Assembly (NCBI RefSeq): GCF_018139145.2
Contig: NC_059486.1
Location: 9,672,001-9,736,000, forward strand
Length of the DNA: 64,000 bases
Source: Gymnogyps californianus
Taxonomy: Eukaryota; Chordata; Aves; Accipitriformes; Cathartidae
Direction of reading: 5' to 3'
Shown: piece after piece, positions 23,287 to 35,351 of the stretch
Layout: each line of letters opens with the position of its first letter
Position numbering within the stretch: the stretch's first letter is position 1
The notes under the pieces: model-generated
Databases searched by the model: none
What the model was told of the DNA's origin: nothing
The model's input: the letters and a program-made list of their open reading frames with translations, nothing else
Translations under genes and position numbers: made by a program

Positions 23287-24286
23287 CTAAAATGGGGAGA
23301 CAAGCGACTTAATTACAAATTCACATTAATAAAGCATAACTCTCTAAACAAACTTTTTTACAGAATGATGAGATCAGAAAAATTGCTTTCTTATTACTTC
23401 CCCAATCTACGTTAAACATGCAAACATTTTAAGTTATCTGACTGCCCACATTACAGATCTACACAATTCAAAATTAATTTGTGTACCATTAAAACTATTA
23501 ATTTATGGTGCAGTCAACCAGATAAAAATCTAAAGATCTATTACAGTAGTCACATTATGTCCTATGACTAAGCATACCTGCCTGGGTTATTACATTCTGT
23601 GTGTGCTTCATCATTTTTCTTGTCTATTGACTAAATTGAATCCCTTCTATTGTGCTGCCTTGTGTTGCTTTAAGGCAAAGTATTCCTTTATGTTTTATAC
23701 TGCATCTGACAGAAAGCATAACAATGCAATTTGAAATAAAAAATAAGAAAAGAATAATTTAACTATATTGTTAATGTTTGCTCAAATTGTAGGCCCCAGA
23801 GGATACTGAGAATCTTACTGGGGAGGGAAATGAGCATACTCTCAATTTATCCTCAGGCAATGCCAGGGCACTCTATGAAAAACAAAAGCCCCTGGAGTAA
23901 GGCTGAGGAAGTGCCAACATAAAAACAGCAACTACACTTAAAGTACTAACAATGTAGATAGCTACAGATAATGAAAGCAAAAGCAATTAATCAAAATGCT
24001 ATTGTGAAATAAAACAACTGTATTTCAAGCACAAGTTACTCATAAATGTAGGACAGCTAGTGGCATACCTCTTGGAAACACCCTGGATGCCTCATCAAAT
24101 AGTAATATGACTGACATATTTCATATATAATTACATATTTTGTGGTACAGCTACATACATAATTTGCTTAAATAACTAATGAAATTATGCAAATGAATTT
24201 TGCAAATGTATTAGACTTCCCTTTAGCATTTTCCCTCCCACTATGAGCATCTATTAACTATTAGCTCGAGTAAGAGGTTCTCTTAC

Positions 24287-24459
24287 CAGATAATGCCAAC
24301 TGTGAGCGCCACTCTCATTAACTCTTATGTACGTGAGAAAATGGAAGTTCAAGAAAAGCTCCAGTATATCAAGCATTGGAATCATCTGCGTCAAAATCAA
24401 CACACGATGTCCTCTTGCTTTCAGCTTCCGAAGCAAGACAGCCAGAGCTTCCATCTTCC
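24287..24459 (-). pseudogene. Duplicate exon: helicase lobe 2, motif IV
   Basis: The 173-nt exon encodes KMEALAVLLRKLKARGHRVL and ILTQMIPMLDILELFLNFHF, close to human KLEALAILLQKLKSEGRRVL and ILSQMILMLDILEMFLNFHY. It appears one codon longer than in human. The donor is CTG|GTAAGA. Confidence 0.92.
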
Positions 24460-24559
24460 CTGTTTATGGAATAAGAACGTGAAGGTTCTGCAGGTAGCAT
24501 TCAACAACTGGAGAAAGCACATTTGCACAGTTATAACAGGGGGTGGGTTTTTTTAATAC

Positions 24560-24762
24560 CTGAATCACGCTGCACCAGTCGGGGTTCTGGAAACTGTAGA
24601 AAACGAGGCCTTGCTATCTGCTGCATTGCATGGAAGTAGGGAAGTATCTGTTCCTTTAGATTAAACTTCAAGACCTTAATTTCATGGGTATATGTATAAG
24701 GAGGATTTGCTACATACAAATACGGAGGAGCAACAGCTACAGCTGACAATACGCACAGATCT
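24560..24762 (-). pseudogene. Duplicate exon before helicase lobe 2
   Basis: The 203-nt exon is open. It ends PRFLQFPEPRLVQRDSG, close to human PRLLQFPELRLVQFDSG. Upstream it has AVAPPYLYVANPPYTYTHEI, like human VAAPPSLRVPRPPPLYSHRM. The donor is TCAG|GTATTA. Confidence 0.9.
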
Positions 24763-25319
24763 CTATAAAACAAACCAAAACTTTAATATACTAATTTTTA
24801 AACAGCTTGGGCTATTAACTACTCAAAAACAGTAATAAAGAAGATGTCTGCATGGAAGCACAAAGGACCTGGCTAAAGGTAATTGAAAGTAAATCAGTAG
24901 ATGAAGTTTTCTGTTAACATCAAGTAAATGCAAAACCACTCAAGATCAGAACAAGACAAGAGGAAATTACCACTATCCGTAAAGTTACCAAGATAAGCTG
25001 ACTTACAATTCCTACTTTTTTGTAAGTATTCACACAAAGAATACAAGATACGTGAAAAGAAAGTAGAATTGCTATATAACTAATAACAATTGCCATGGAA
25101 CTATTAAGAGTTTTAAAATCTTAGAATGTTCTAAAATTATACGTCAGGCATGCAAATAGATTTTGCATAAAGGAATTTAGCCTGCAGTAAGGATAAAACA
25201 AGGCAACTCATTTATCACTTTTAGCATTTTACAGTACTGTACATAAATACCCTATTTTGGATGGTAGTATACACCCATCAAATTTGTGCAAAGACTGCAA
25301 ATGGATTTGTCTCAATTAC

Positions 25320-25616
25320 CTAGTAACAACATCCTTCAGGGCAATCTGTCGCTGCTTCAATGTCAGAATGAGTTCGTGCAATGGATCTTTCAGAACCTCT
25401 GAAGTACTTGAATATGGAAGGCAATTTGCAAAGCCAGCCCAGCGCCATTTGTTAATCCTGGCAGAACAATGCTGAGAGATTTTTCTTTCACTGATCCAAG
25501 AGCAAATTTCCAACAAGTCTCTGCCATACAGGGGGGTTCTGGAAAAAACGACGCTCATTCCCAAAATATATTTTGTCCAGGTGTTCCTTTAGTTGTATTT
25601 TTTCTTCTATGATACC
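25320..25616 (-). pseudogene. Duplicate exon with 1-nt insertion
   Basis: It starts GIIEEKIQLKEHLDKIYFGN plus ERR and then changes frame. The EP400-like reading resumes as TPLYGRDLLEICSW and ends LKDVVTR (human APVYGRDLLRICALP and LQDVIDR). The T6 run at 25543-25548 or the adjacent C6 run carries one extra base. The 297-nt length minus one gives the expected phase. Between this exon and 26338 the human protein has about 80 more residues that were not found here. Confidence 0.88.
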
Positions 25617-26337
25617 CTTTAAATTACAAATTCTTTTCTGAATGTATTTTGACCAGATAAAGCTTATGTGAAAAAGAAATTTATGCAAAAGAAAGTTGAA
25701 AATAAGGATAATTTAGTTAATGCGAGAGTTCTATGAATGACTATGAAAGGAGAAGTGAGCAGGAGAAAAGCTGATGATTGGAATAGTATTTGTGATACAA
25801 GGACAGATGTTAGGTTTGGTATTTTAATGAAAAATAAATCTGCTTTCCTACTCTATGCCTACTGGCAAAAATATAATGGGACTTTCAAACTACCATTGGG
25901 GAGTCCACTAGTATAGATGGATGAGACTAGTCAATTACAATATTCTACACATTTTAAATATTAAAGCTTTGACTATTTCAGCAAACAGATATGCACACAT
26001 GAATCTTGTAAACTGTACATTGTTCATGATCAAGTATATACTCTATCATATGAAGAGTTAGCATAGTACCTGAGTTGGACACAGAAGCGTAGATACTGAT
26101 TTAGATTTAGTACTCAAGTCATCCACTGTCACATTAATAAATTCATTTTTCCAGGAAAGAAGCAAGACAAGAAGAATATTTTAATGAAGAAAAATAATTT
26201 AATTTCACAGACACATGATATTACAGCATGAGGATATTGTAGCTTCTAGAATTTTGATTTCTGAATAGTTAAAAAGTTTAAAAAAAGAAAAAAAAAGAAA
26301 AAAAAAAAGAGGTGAATTGAATCACGTAGCACCTTAC

Positions 26338-26499
26338 CTTGATGCTTCAGAGACTGTCTACCAATGAGCTGACAGAATTGACTGTAAGACAAAGTAAATG
26401 TTTTCCCTCTAAACTGTAATGTTACAGGCTTCTCTGGCTGAGCAATTCTCTCTTGTGCTCCAGCTGTGGAAGGCATTGGGCCCAGTACTACCTTGCTGG
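26338..26499 (-). pseudogene. Duplicate exon: VTLQF block
   Basis: The 162-nt exon encodes ERIAQPEKPVTLQFRGKTFT and LSYSQFCQL, matching human SRVAQPETPVTLQFQGSKFT and LSHSQLRQL. The splice sites TTAACAG|CCAGCA and CAAG|GTAAGG are intact. Confidence 0.9.
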
Positions 26500-27601
26500 C
26501 TGTTAAGAGAAGACAAAAAAGGTACAAGGTTTAAAAAGAAGAGTTTCCTCACTGTACACTGCAGGATTTGAATGCTTATCCCATGCATATAGTGTGCCCT
26601 GTTTCCAATGAAGGGCAATTTTACTGCAGACATAACTCTTGGGTTGCACTTAACTGCAAACAGACTAGATCTCCCGCTAATACTGTGTGTCCTTAAACTA
26701 TACATGAAATGTTCTTCCCCTCAGTACCACTGGCAGACCTGTAAAAAAAAAAAAAAAAGATGATTTCCTAGACACAGTTTGACTGGTATTTCACATGTGT
26801 ACTCATTTGATTTGACAACGTGCAAACTTTGCAAGGGCTTCAAGAGTCTGCACAGGTATATTTTAAGCAAAGTTTTGGGGGAAAACCACCACAGAATAAG
26901 AGATCTTTTCTTGCACAGTTCATTTTTAGCGATGAAAGAAGTTCTTAGAACAGTTAACACCACAAAAGAATAATTAACAGATATAATTTTCAGTCTCCTT
27001 TCATACTGAATGCTTCCCATTCAACCACGCAAAAATTTACACTGTACCCAGCTGAAATCAGTATGTAGAGAATTTAGAAAAGGCCTGAAAAAGAATGTGC
27101 TTGAAATACTGCACTACATCCCCAACCATCTGAAAACGGTCTGTTCCAAAGGGCTGTATCATATAAAAAAAGACCCAGTTAACAATGACCTTTAGTAGTG
27201 GCTCAGCAGAGACCCAGAGAATGGGACAGTGACGATGCCTAAGTCCACTCAGTCAGTTAAGAATGATGTGTGAAAAGCTGTCTCACACACTGCAGGTCAG
27301 GTCTGAAGAGAGTTTCATTAAGATGGTATACCTGGAGACCAACACAACTGCCAGCAAAATTTCCAGTGTTTGCACAATGGTATCATTCTGTTTATAAAAG
27401 ACAGACAGGTAGATAATAGGGAATTTTGTTTTAATTTTGTGAGCCAATTCCTGTGAGAAAACTGCTAATGGAACTTGATATTCAAATACGTAATGCACAA
27501 ACGCATTGAGTACAACCTCATTTCTTCCCCAAATTCAAGCAATATTAAAAAAAAAAAGACAGCAAACCAGAAAGCAATGGTTTATCATATGCACAACACA
27601 C

Positions 27602-27771
27602 CTTTCCTACGCTGATTTTCTGAAAACATGGCAAGTGGTTGTCGCCTTTGTATTTTCTCATGATGATCTGCCATAACTGTTGCTGTGTCCGCTGTCTGCT
27701 GCAACTCAGACCTTGAGAAGTCTCTAGTCCTACCTTCGGGTTTTTGTCCATACTGCACTGGTGTAAATAAC
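27602..27771 (-). pseudogene. Duplicate exon: YGQKPEGRT block
   Basis: The 170-nt exon starts RLFTPVQYGQKPEGRT, almost identical to human RLFQPVQYGQKPEGRT. It ends near LAMFSENQRRK, like human IATFSANPEAK. The splice sites TTTTTAG|GTTATT and AAAG|GTGTGT are present. Confidence 0.9.
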
Positions 27772-29064
27772 CTAAAAATTAACAAATCGTCTTTCTACAT
27801 ATACAAAAAACATACATGAGGAAGTTGTTAATCCCTTCATCTTAATAAAACAATCAAGTTAAAAAGCAAATAGTTATTTTTAGTCAGTAATCTGCGCTAG
27901 AAGAGGTACTCAGCTGCAGAGCATACGGCAGGAGGGCTTCTGCTTCTCTCAACATGCAGAAGAAACAAAATATTCAGTAAAATGCAAGTACACCAAATGC
28001 TCTGACGCTCCAGTCTTCTCTGAAAGATTATGTGGAGGGGTACAGGCACGACAGATCTCCCATATTCCTTAGTCATCTTTGGAGTCGGAAGACAGCAAGA
28101 AAACTCCCCAAAAGATGCTAATCAGGATCAAACTTCTTAATGGAGCAAAGTCTTAACTATGGCTAGGTGCAATATATGTACAAAAAGCAGGGGATCTCTA
28201 ATTCCATGCATCTTCAGGCAGTCTGGTTTTAAACACATACTGCAATTGTAAAAGCTGACTTCACAATAACCTTTTCGTGTATACTACTTCCGGGAAACTA
28301 AAGATGTCTAAACAGTGAAAGAATGAGTTCTTTTTCTGCTTTGCATATATATTTTAGCTACCGTCTCCAAATCTTAAATTTCATTAACTGACAAAGCTCC
28401 CTTCTGGCAGAACGGCCTAATAGAACTGGTGCAGGATGTCCTCCTTGTCACCTGTTACAGCCACGTGTTACACAAGCTGTCTTGGGCTTCAGTAACCACA
28501 CTCTGCTCTTATCAGGTTAATTTATTGTAAAATGTTTAAGCCTACATTGCTCTTCAGCAGAATTACATTCGCTCCAAGACTCAAAAATGAACCCTCCCAA
28601 CTGCTTTTCAGAGAGAAGAGTCAATAGCAAAACCAAAATTTAACAGAACACCTTTTTTTCTTCCCCTCCCCCCCCCGCAAAAATCCCCAAGATTTCTTTA
28701 AGTGCTTTGCAAGCATATCTTAGACTCAAAATTAACTAGAAGGAGAAGATTTAATTATTCTGCAGTAGAGTTTCCTAAGCAGAAGTCACTGCCTCTGTTT
28801 GATCAAAACCACAACAGACTTCAACTCTATTGAGTTTGGCAGGAAAGATGACAACTGAGCCTTCGTAAATGAAAAGAACTATTAAGTGGTAAAAAGCAGT
28901 CTGCTTTCCCTCAGAAGACTGGAATACGGTCTTCAGCAGTGATCAGTTTAGAAACAAAAGATAGCAAGAAAAACAAATGCTTCTGAATGAACCCTCTCGG
29001 CCTTCACAAATATTACTCATTTTCTCCCGTTACTTAATCAATCAATCACTGGAACACTGCATAC
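27772..29064 (-). other. Intron of the duplicate
   Basis: About 1.3 kb of AT-rich sequence with a C run near 28668. Nothing else was recognised. Confidence 0.75.
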
Positions 29065-29228
29065 CTATTTGGTTTGAGCTTCACTGGCTCAGGTCTGGGT
29101 GACGAGGGAGAACAGTAGATCTCTTCAATAAGCTTCCTAGTTACCTTCAGTTTTGGCAGTATTTGTGCTTCGTAGCAAGTAACTTGGTTTTCCATCCCAA
29201 TCACATCAAAGAGAGACCAGTCTGCGTG
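29065..29228 (-). pseudogene. Duplicate exon, EP400 inter-lobe region
   Basis: The 164-nt exon encodes HADWSLFDVIGMENQVTCYE and TRKLIEEI, like human EADLSMFDLIGLENKITRHE and PRKLMEEI. A long poly-T tract precedes the acceptor CTTAAG|CACGCA. The donor is AATAG|GTATGC. Confidence 0.88.
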
Positions 29229-30231
29229 CTTAAGTTATTAAAAAAAAAAAAAAAAGAAAAAGAAATTTTCTACTACCATTCAGTTGCAGTAAAAAAAAAA
29301 TAATAGTAGTAATAATACCACATTATCTGAGAATGATTAGAAAGCGCACAGCTGATGCCAGAATTAAACCAAAACATGGAAGAGCCAAGTGTCATGTGAT
29401 TTTGCAGAGAGCAGCTGCTGTTACTTTAAAAGGTTTCAGCAACCTACACCATGAAAATAGAGCACTATGCTCATGTTACCAAGAGTCAACAACAGGACAG
29501 CACCCTCAAATTACAAGCTCTGCAGTTAATTCAATGCTTGTAATTAAAACATTTGTCTTTGTAGAACTGGCATTCCAGCCTCATCCATTCCCACCTTGAT
29601 ACATTAACCCTACTTCCTTCACATGCCTTTGACACTCACCCCGTCCCCTCGCCCCAAAATGATTTTTCCAACAGGCTTAAAGGAGTAACTATTTGAATTT
29701 CCCAGGACACGTAACACTACTGTTTTAGCTTTGTCCAGCCTCTAGTATTGCTGAAATCACTAGAAAAGAATGGATGAAATCCCTTGCAATGTAACTTTAA
29801 CAAACAGACTATAGTTAAAACTCAACTGTGGAATCTGATACAGCTTCTCATCTCCAGAGCTGTACACAGCTTACCTATGCCCTTACTACTCCTCAGGACA
29901 GGACAAGAATGGCACCTTTTCCTTGATTTCAAGGCCCATCAGTTTAGGTTAATCGGGAACTTTAAGCAAAACCAGAAAATGTTGCAAAATAGTCTGACCT
30001 TCTTCGACAAGGACAGCAAATTCCCAGCATACCTACTAAATTCAGTACTACCATGAAGTCAATGGTTATTATTTATAATCTTAGCAGTTGCTTCTAAAAA
30101 TAAAGGAATTAGCGATTCAGATTTTGAAATTTAATTGGAACCTGGATTATGTGTGAGAAATTTTATGTCCTAAGCCATCTGCTCTCCCAGTCAAATCAAG
30201 TCAAGCACAAGAGAATTACTTCCCTACTCAC

Positions 30232-30418
30232 CTTCCAAAGATCCCATCCTAATGCATTCAGCACTAGGGAAGCAGTTGTAAACTCCAGCGCGCCTAATAC
30301 ACAGGAGGAACTTGGAAGCCGGGGACTTATCAGATCAGGATGATTACACACCCTTAGCAGCTGCATCAGAATATGGAGGACACTGACAAAGTCCCCACTT
30401 CTAAGACATTCTTGAGTT
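30232..30418 (-). pseudogene. Duplicate exon: end of SNF2_N region
   Basis: The 187-nt exon is open. It encodes TQECLRSGDFVSVLHILMQL and VCNHPDLISPR, matching human TQEALKSGHFVNVLSILVRL and ICNHPGLVEPR. The donor is AAG|GTGAGT. Confidence 0.92.
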
Positions 30419-31207
30419 CTGTTATTTAAAATGAAAATATAATTTAAATTATCTTTAAAAAACAGTGCTTTTTAGGAGCTTAGGTCTTTCCGCACACTCA
30501 AATTGTTTTTCTGAATAAATCTGATAACACCAACTTATCAAACTTAGAAAAGTATGAGTTTAAAAATGCAGTCTTCCATTCCTCCAGCTTCTCTCACATT
30601 CACACAAACTTTTAATAATTTATAGAATATATTCTGATTTTAAAACTTACATTATCATAAACCTGAATTTCTCAAATAGCCACTCTATTTCAAATGGAAA
30701 TGACATCAGATAATACATGAAACACATATTGTCAATATTAAGGCCTTTTTTTTAACACCTGAATAAATGCCACTTTAAATTATCAAATTCACGGGAAAAT
30801 ACAAACTAGACACATCAGAAAAGCAATGTAACATATAACCTAGGATATTCAGTTCCTAAATAACTTGACACATGGTCAATTGTCTAAGTTATATTTTGTC
30901 TCACATATAGTTTGTCCCATAATCTGCAAATACTGTTTATTTATGCTTCTTTTTCACCTTGTAAAACAACTAGATATAAACAAACAAACACAGGATGAAG
31001 AAATGGCTGAATGCAATTACCACTTAGTGTAGAACACAATTACCCTGCACAGCACTATGATTATGCCAATGTGCTTTAATCTTTAGGTTTGCCCATGACT
31101 CACTTTGAAATAACACACTAGCAAACAAGCTCTCTTATTGTAACTGGAATAGTTCCAAACTTTAACGATGAATGAACAATTACGAACTGCTCAACAGATG
31201 TAGCTTC

Positions 31208-31316
31208 GTTGAGACAAGATATCTTTATACGTTGACTTCTGCCGATTAGAAAGAGTACGTGTAAGCACGTACTCATATTTCCTTGGTAACTGCTTCTCAA
31301 CATGAATCTTGGACCT
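31208..31316 (-). pseudogene. Duplicate exon with degraded donor
   Basis: It encodes RSKIHVEKQLPRKYEYVLTR and TLSNRQKSTYKDILSQ, matching human RTKRDVEKQLTKKYEHVLK and LSNRQKALYEDVILQ. The acceptor TTTTGCAG|AGGTCC is good. At the expected exon end the sequence is CGAAGCTACA, with no GT donor. Confidence 0.8.
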
Positions 31317-31399
31317 CTGCAAAATAAATGACTGCACTACCTAAAAGAATACAAAACAAATAATTTCCTAATTGTATTTCCTCAGACAAAGAGATACTA

Positions 31400-31606
31400 G
31401 TATTAAGACACTATCCTCGAGGGAGACGTACTCTCTGCAGTCTCACTGCAACTCTCTGGTAATGACCTTCATTCCCCTCCACAGATGCTACCTTTGTAAA
31501 ATCCAGACAGGATTGGGAAAACCCTGGAATCAGGAAACAGGCAATGGCCCACAGATCTTTTAAGGCTGCAGGCAGAAGTGTATCCATCAAGAGTAAACGA
31601 TGATGA
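31400..31606 (-). pseudogene. Duplicate exon with in-frame TAG and lost donor
   Basis: It encodes HHRLLLMDTLLPAALKDLWA, then FLIPGFSQSC and HYQRVAVRLQRV, matching human QQRLLLIDSPLHNTFLELWT and YYHKVVIRLHRV. Sixty-four codons after the first full codon it meets TAG at 31413-31411. No GT donor fits the EP400 exon end, so the low-coordinate boundary is approximate. Confidence 0.82.
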
Positions 31607-31769
31607 CTGTGAACAATGAAGATAACAATTAAGGCAAGATCTATTTCATAACTTAAATTACATCACAGCAAGAAAATTTAAAAAACCTGCAGGTATAAGC
31701 ACTGAAGGTATTTCAGAAAGTAACTGATAGACAAAAGCAAAAAGAAAAATTTGAATGAATGCTTCAGAC

Positions 31770-31939
31770 CTCCGGAGATTGAATATCGCATCCCAGTGCT
31801 TCTCTGTCAGATTATTACCATTCTGCCTCTCATCTAAAACTAGGCATTTCCATTGTACTTCCACGAATGCTTCATAGTCTTTAAAGAATTGCTTGCAGGA
31901 GGCAATACATACATCAAAGTTGTTGGGGTCAGTCTATTC
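31770..31939 (-). pseudogene. Duplicate exon: ATPase motif II, with in-frame TAG
   Basis: The 170-nt exon starts E-stop-TDPNNFDVC, where human EP400 has EWAEPNSFHVC, so a Trp codon has become TAG (31936-31934). The DEAD-like box reads DERQ in place of human DEMQ, within WKCLVLDERQNGNNLTEKHW. The donor is CGGAG|GTCTGA. Confidence 0.9.
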
Positions 31940-33428
31940 CTGCAACATAAAAACACAAAAATCCTAAAGGCTTTTTTGATGGCTTTCAGAGCAAAGATTA
32001 TTAAGTGTTTCCTCTTCGGGGATTAGACTAGATTATCTTGCGCTTTATCCCAGTGTAGTTCTCCAAAGCTTTCAAAATCCCCAAAGGGAAAAGAATGCTC
32101 AGTTTAACTCTCTGGTTGTGATGTTTGAAACATTATATAAAATATCCTTAACAGGCACTGTTTTTTTAAAGAAGCAAAAAAGTTTCCTACAAAACACAGT
32201 ACACCAAGTTTCCTAGCCATCCAAAAACAATTGGCAATGAAAAGCCATCTTTCCTTATAAATTTTTAAATTGTTCCTTGAAGAGTTTGGACATGTTTCAG
32301 AATACTTACACTTGTTGTTACAGGTTATCAATAGTATTCATACTTAATGGATAAATGCTAATCTCTAAGATTCATATCTGTCAGTCTTTAGGTAAACTCT
32401 ACCCGGAAGTATCAAAATTATTATGGACTTGAAGCTGTCAAATGTGTGAATTAACATCCTAATGTTTACTTTCAAAGGCAAATAAAAAATCAGAAGCACA
32501 AGACAGAAAGTTCAAATTGCAAGAATGAAAGGAAAAGCCACAAAACTAAAGGAATAAATATGCTCAAAGCTATGGCAATTTCATTAATTTTCTTCTGCTC
32601 TGCTCAGGTCACAAGGCAAGAAAAAGTTATTACATGATTTATATGGCCCAGTTCTACAAAATTAAGAGAGAAGTGAAAAATTGCTAGTAAATCTAAGACT
32701 ACATGAAGGACTCCAACAAGGAAAGAAATTGAAAAGTAACTGGAAAAGACACATCATCCCAAAAGGAGGGATAAAAGTTGTATGTTGTAAAAGCATTAAT
32801 GGAGGAACCCAAGAAGTTCCTTTTAACTATGGAAGTTGAAAATACAAAAATTAGAGGGGAAAAAAAAGCAGCAGTATATTTTGCAAATAAGTTTAGTGAA
32901 GTTTTGAAGCCTGAAAACACATACATGGCGTCTAAGCTACAAAATACACACCAAACTTCTTGTTGCTTCTTCTGGATTACATGTCAACTTCTCATCCAAA
33001 AAATGGCTAAATTCAACACATCTTCTTAATAAACTTGTGCAAACACTAAGGTGAGGTATAAGTCACGGGAGCAAAGATGTGAGTTTCCCCATACAGAGAT
33101 TAGGTCCTAGTCAAAAATACCTGTGCAAAGGGAATCATGTCAGTGAGTACATACACACAGCTTGCAAAGGCTAGCCAGACGTTGCTGGTCATCAAAGCAG
33201 ATTTTATTGGTAAATATCAAACTCTGCTTATGAACTAGCATTCATGAAATGATGAAATATCTTCATTCTTCCAGTATGTTACATAACAAAAAAGAAAAGA
33301 ACCAGGTTGCGATATTACTATACTGAAGTTTTTAACCACAGTTGTATAACCGTGAGTCAGGCTGATTCTTTCTGTGTAATGCTTATGTTACCCAGTACAT
33401 GTGTAGGTGAAACAATGTTCCACAATAC
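31940..33428 (-). other. Intron of the duplicate
   Basis: AT-rich, nothing recognised. In human EP400 this gap separates the same two adjacent exons. Confidence 0.75.
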
Positions 33429-33565
33429 CTGCCTTTTTTTAAAAAGTTCTCCTGGGTTCCCAAGATACAGAAGAATTTTCAAAGCAGGACACCAGCATTT
33501 CAGTTCAATCTCCCACTTCAGCACATTAAAGTTTTGTGAAACAACAAGAATAGGACCGCAGTTAC
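33429..33565 (-). pseudogene. Duplicate exon: ATPase motif Ia region
   Basis: The 137-nt exon encodes NCGPILVVSQNFNVLKWEIE and LKCWCPALKILLYLG, matching human LVVVRSCNILKWELELKRWCPGLKILSYIG. The splice sites CTACAG|GTAACT and CAG|GTATTG are intact. Confidence 0.9.
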
Positions 33566-33834
33566 CTGTAGGGATAAAAGGTACAGCATGACTGGAAATG
33601 ACTGCATAACACTTCAGAACTTATAAGAAAAGGCAATTGTATATAGACAAACAACATACACATGCACTAACAATAAAAGGAATTGTGTATCCCTTTTTAT
33701 AAAATTTGTTCCAGGTACATTTCTTTAAATTATACATATTAAAAGCATTTTTTTTTTCCTTACTGAAAACAAATTCACTAATGAACTGTTAAAAATATAG
33801 ATTTATAAAATAAAAGATCTACAATACTTCATAC

Positions 33835-34173
33835 CTTCATTACATGCCAGGTGTGCAAAAAAAGCAACAACTTGCACTGTTTTTCCAAGTCCAGCTTCAT
33901 CAGCCAGAATGCCATTGAGATTCATCTTATACAGCTTTGCCAACCACTCCAGTCCAGTCTTCTGGTAATCTCTAAGAGAGCCACATAATAAGGACGGAGT
34001 GTCACTTTTTACTGCTGTTGTGATTTGAGCGCTGCCTTTGGGTAACAATGCTTCTGCAGCAGCAGCAATGTCTGCTAAATCTGCCATGTATTTCTTTACA
34101 GTAGCTGTGAGAAGATCTGGAAGTAGCATTTCCTCCTGAAGGCTCTCTTTCTTATTCAGGGAGTCTCTTATTT
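33835..34173 (-). pseudogene. Duplicate exon: SNF2 ATPase motif I (Walker A)
   Basis: The 339-nt exon is open throughout. It encodes [33 protein letters not shown] and [20 protein letters not shown]. The DEAGLGKT nucleotide-binding motif, with the E and A typical of p400, is unchanged. In human EP400 a long acidic segment precedes this part, and I did not find it here. The reading phase fits direct joining to the previous exon. Confidence 0.92.
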
Positions 34174-34600
34174 CTGCACAAAATAATAAAAATCATGGTG
34201 CTGCCATATCTGAGATGAATAATCCATTAACAGATTTGATGCCATTTACAGCTAATCCAGGGTCTAAAGAACACAAGAATTCTACACTGTAAGAATACTG
34301 TAAGTTCGTCGAGCTTGACTACATAAACAAGGGCAAACTGCAGCGGGACACAGCTGCGCACATGATAGTTTTCGTGAATTCAGTCTCATGCATGGCCCCC
34401 AAGGGACATAAAACTAAAACCTGATACAAACAAGAGCTCAGCAACAAAAAGCCTTTACGGTGCGTTTATCAAAGCTTTAGTAAGCGACAGGAAGTTAGTG
34501 AGCTAGAGAAAGGAAATATTTATGACTCAAAACCAAGACCAAAATACTAGCTCCTAAACATTTATTTTGGTAAGCTTATACTACTACTACCAGTACCCAA

Positions 34601-34650
34601 AAGGGGGGGGGGGGAAGGTCATTTAACAAAAAAAAAAAAAAAAAAAAAAG
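34601..34650. repeat. G12 run next to a poly-A run
   Basis: About 12 G at 34603-34614, followed by roughly 20 A at 34629-34649. It lies within an intron of the duplicate and is prone to sequencing length errors. Confidence 0.8.
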
Positions 34651-34667
34651 TCCTAGGTTCTTATTAC

Positions 34668-34746
34668 CTTTTTTTGAGATGTTCTGTGAGTTTCATGCTT
34701 TCTTCCTCCTCTCTTCTAACTCTACTTGCAGTTTGAAATCTACCAC
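34668..34746 (-). pseudogene. Duplicate exon with in-frame TGA
   Basis: The 79-nt exon reads VVDFKLQVELEERRKKA and then TGA at 34695-34693, where human EP400 reads VVEIKLRVELEEKRKKAL. The splice sites TTTTAG|GTGG and AAAAG|GTAATA are intact. This is the most N-terminal disabling lesion that I found. Confidence 0.88.
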
Positions 34747-35210
34747 CTAAAATGGAGAGAGAGTGGGGGGAAAACAGCAGAAGGAAATGACAAATATGAA
34801 TGCACTTAGCTTCAAATACAGCTATGAATTACTTAACTTTTCAACAGTAAGACAGGCATCAGACACAGCTACAATGCAGAGCACTCAAAGAAAAAAATAG
34901 TGTGTACAAAACTGACCATGAATAGAAGTCATCCACATAATAAGCAAGAGCTACCCAAGAATAACTCACATCAAAATTTAATGTCTGCAGCAGGCCAACT
35001 GCACCAACTAGGATTAGTGAAGCACTCTCCTTCATGACATATAAGGCCTGAAATTATTCATGCAACCGTAACATGAAGCTATCTTTACCAACAGATAATA
35101 TTCAGCACATGGGCTGAGCGAAGCTCAGTTGTAAGACTCCCACTGTTATGGTCCAATAGGTTTTTATTCAGTATGTCTTTAGATTTTTTTTTTTCTTTTT
35201 TTACATTTAC

Positions 35211-35351
35211 CTGTTTAATGGTGGACCAGAAACGTTCGATTCCTCTAGCAGTAAAAGCAGCAACAGCCCTCAGTTGCTTCTCTTCTCTTTTCTTGCATGT
35301 TTCCTTATGAAGTATCACATCCTCGTGATGATGAGCCACACTTAAAATCAG
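35211..35351 (-). pseudogene. Duplicate exon: HSA/post-HSA helix
   Basis: The 141-nt exon encodes a segment ending REEKQLRAVAAFTARGIERF and WSTIKQ. It matches human EP400 LRRIAASTAREIECFWSNIEQ with identical length. The donor is CAG|GTAAAT. Confidence 0.9.

Noticed and set aside
31118..31230. Apparent frameshift to a frame reading NEATSVEQFVIVHSSL, which looked like the human SGHFVNVLSIL segment
   Set aside because: The true counterpart TQECLRSGDFVSVLHIL is the next exon at 30232-30418. The chance frame is intron.
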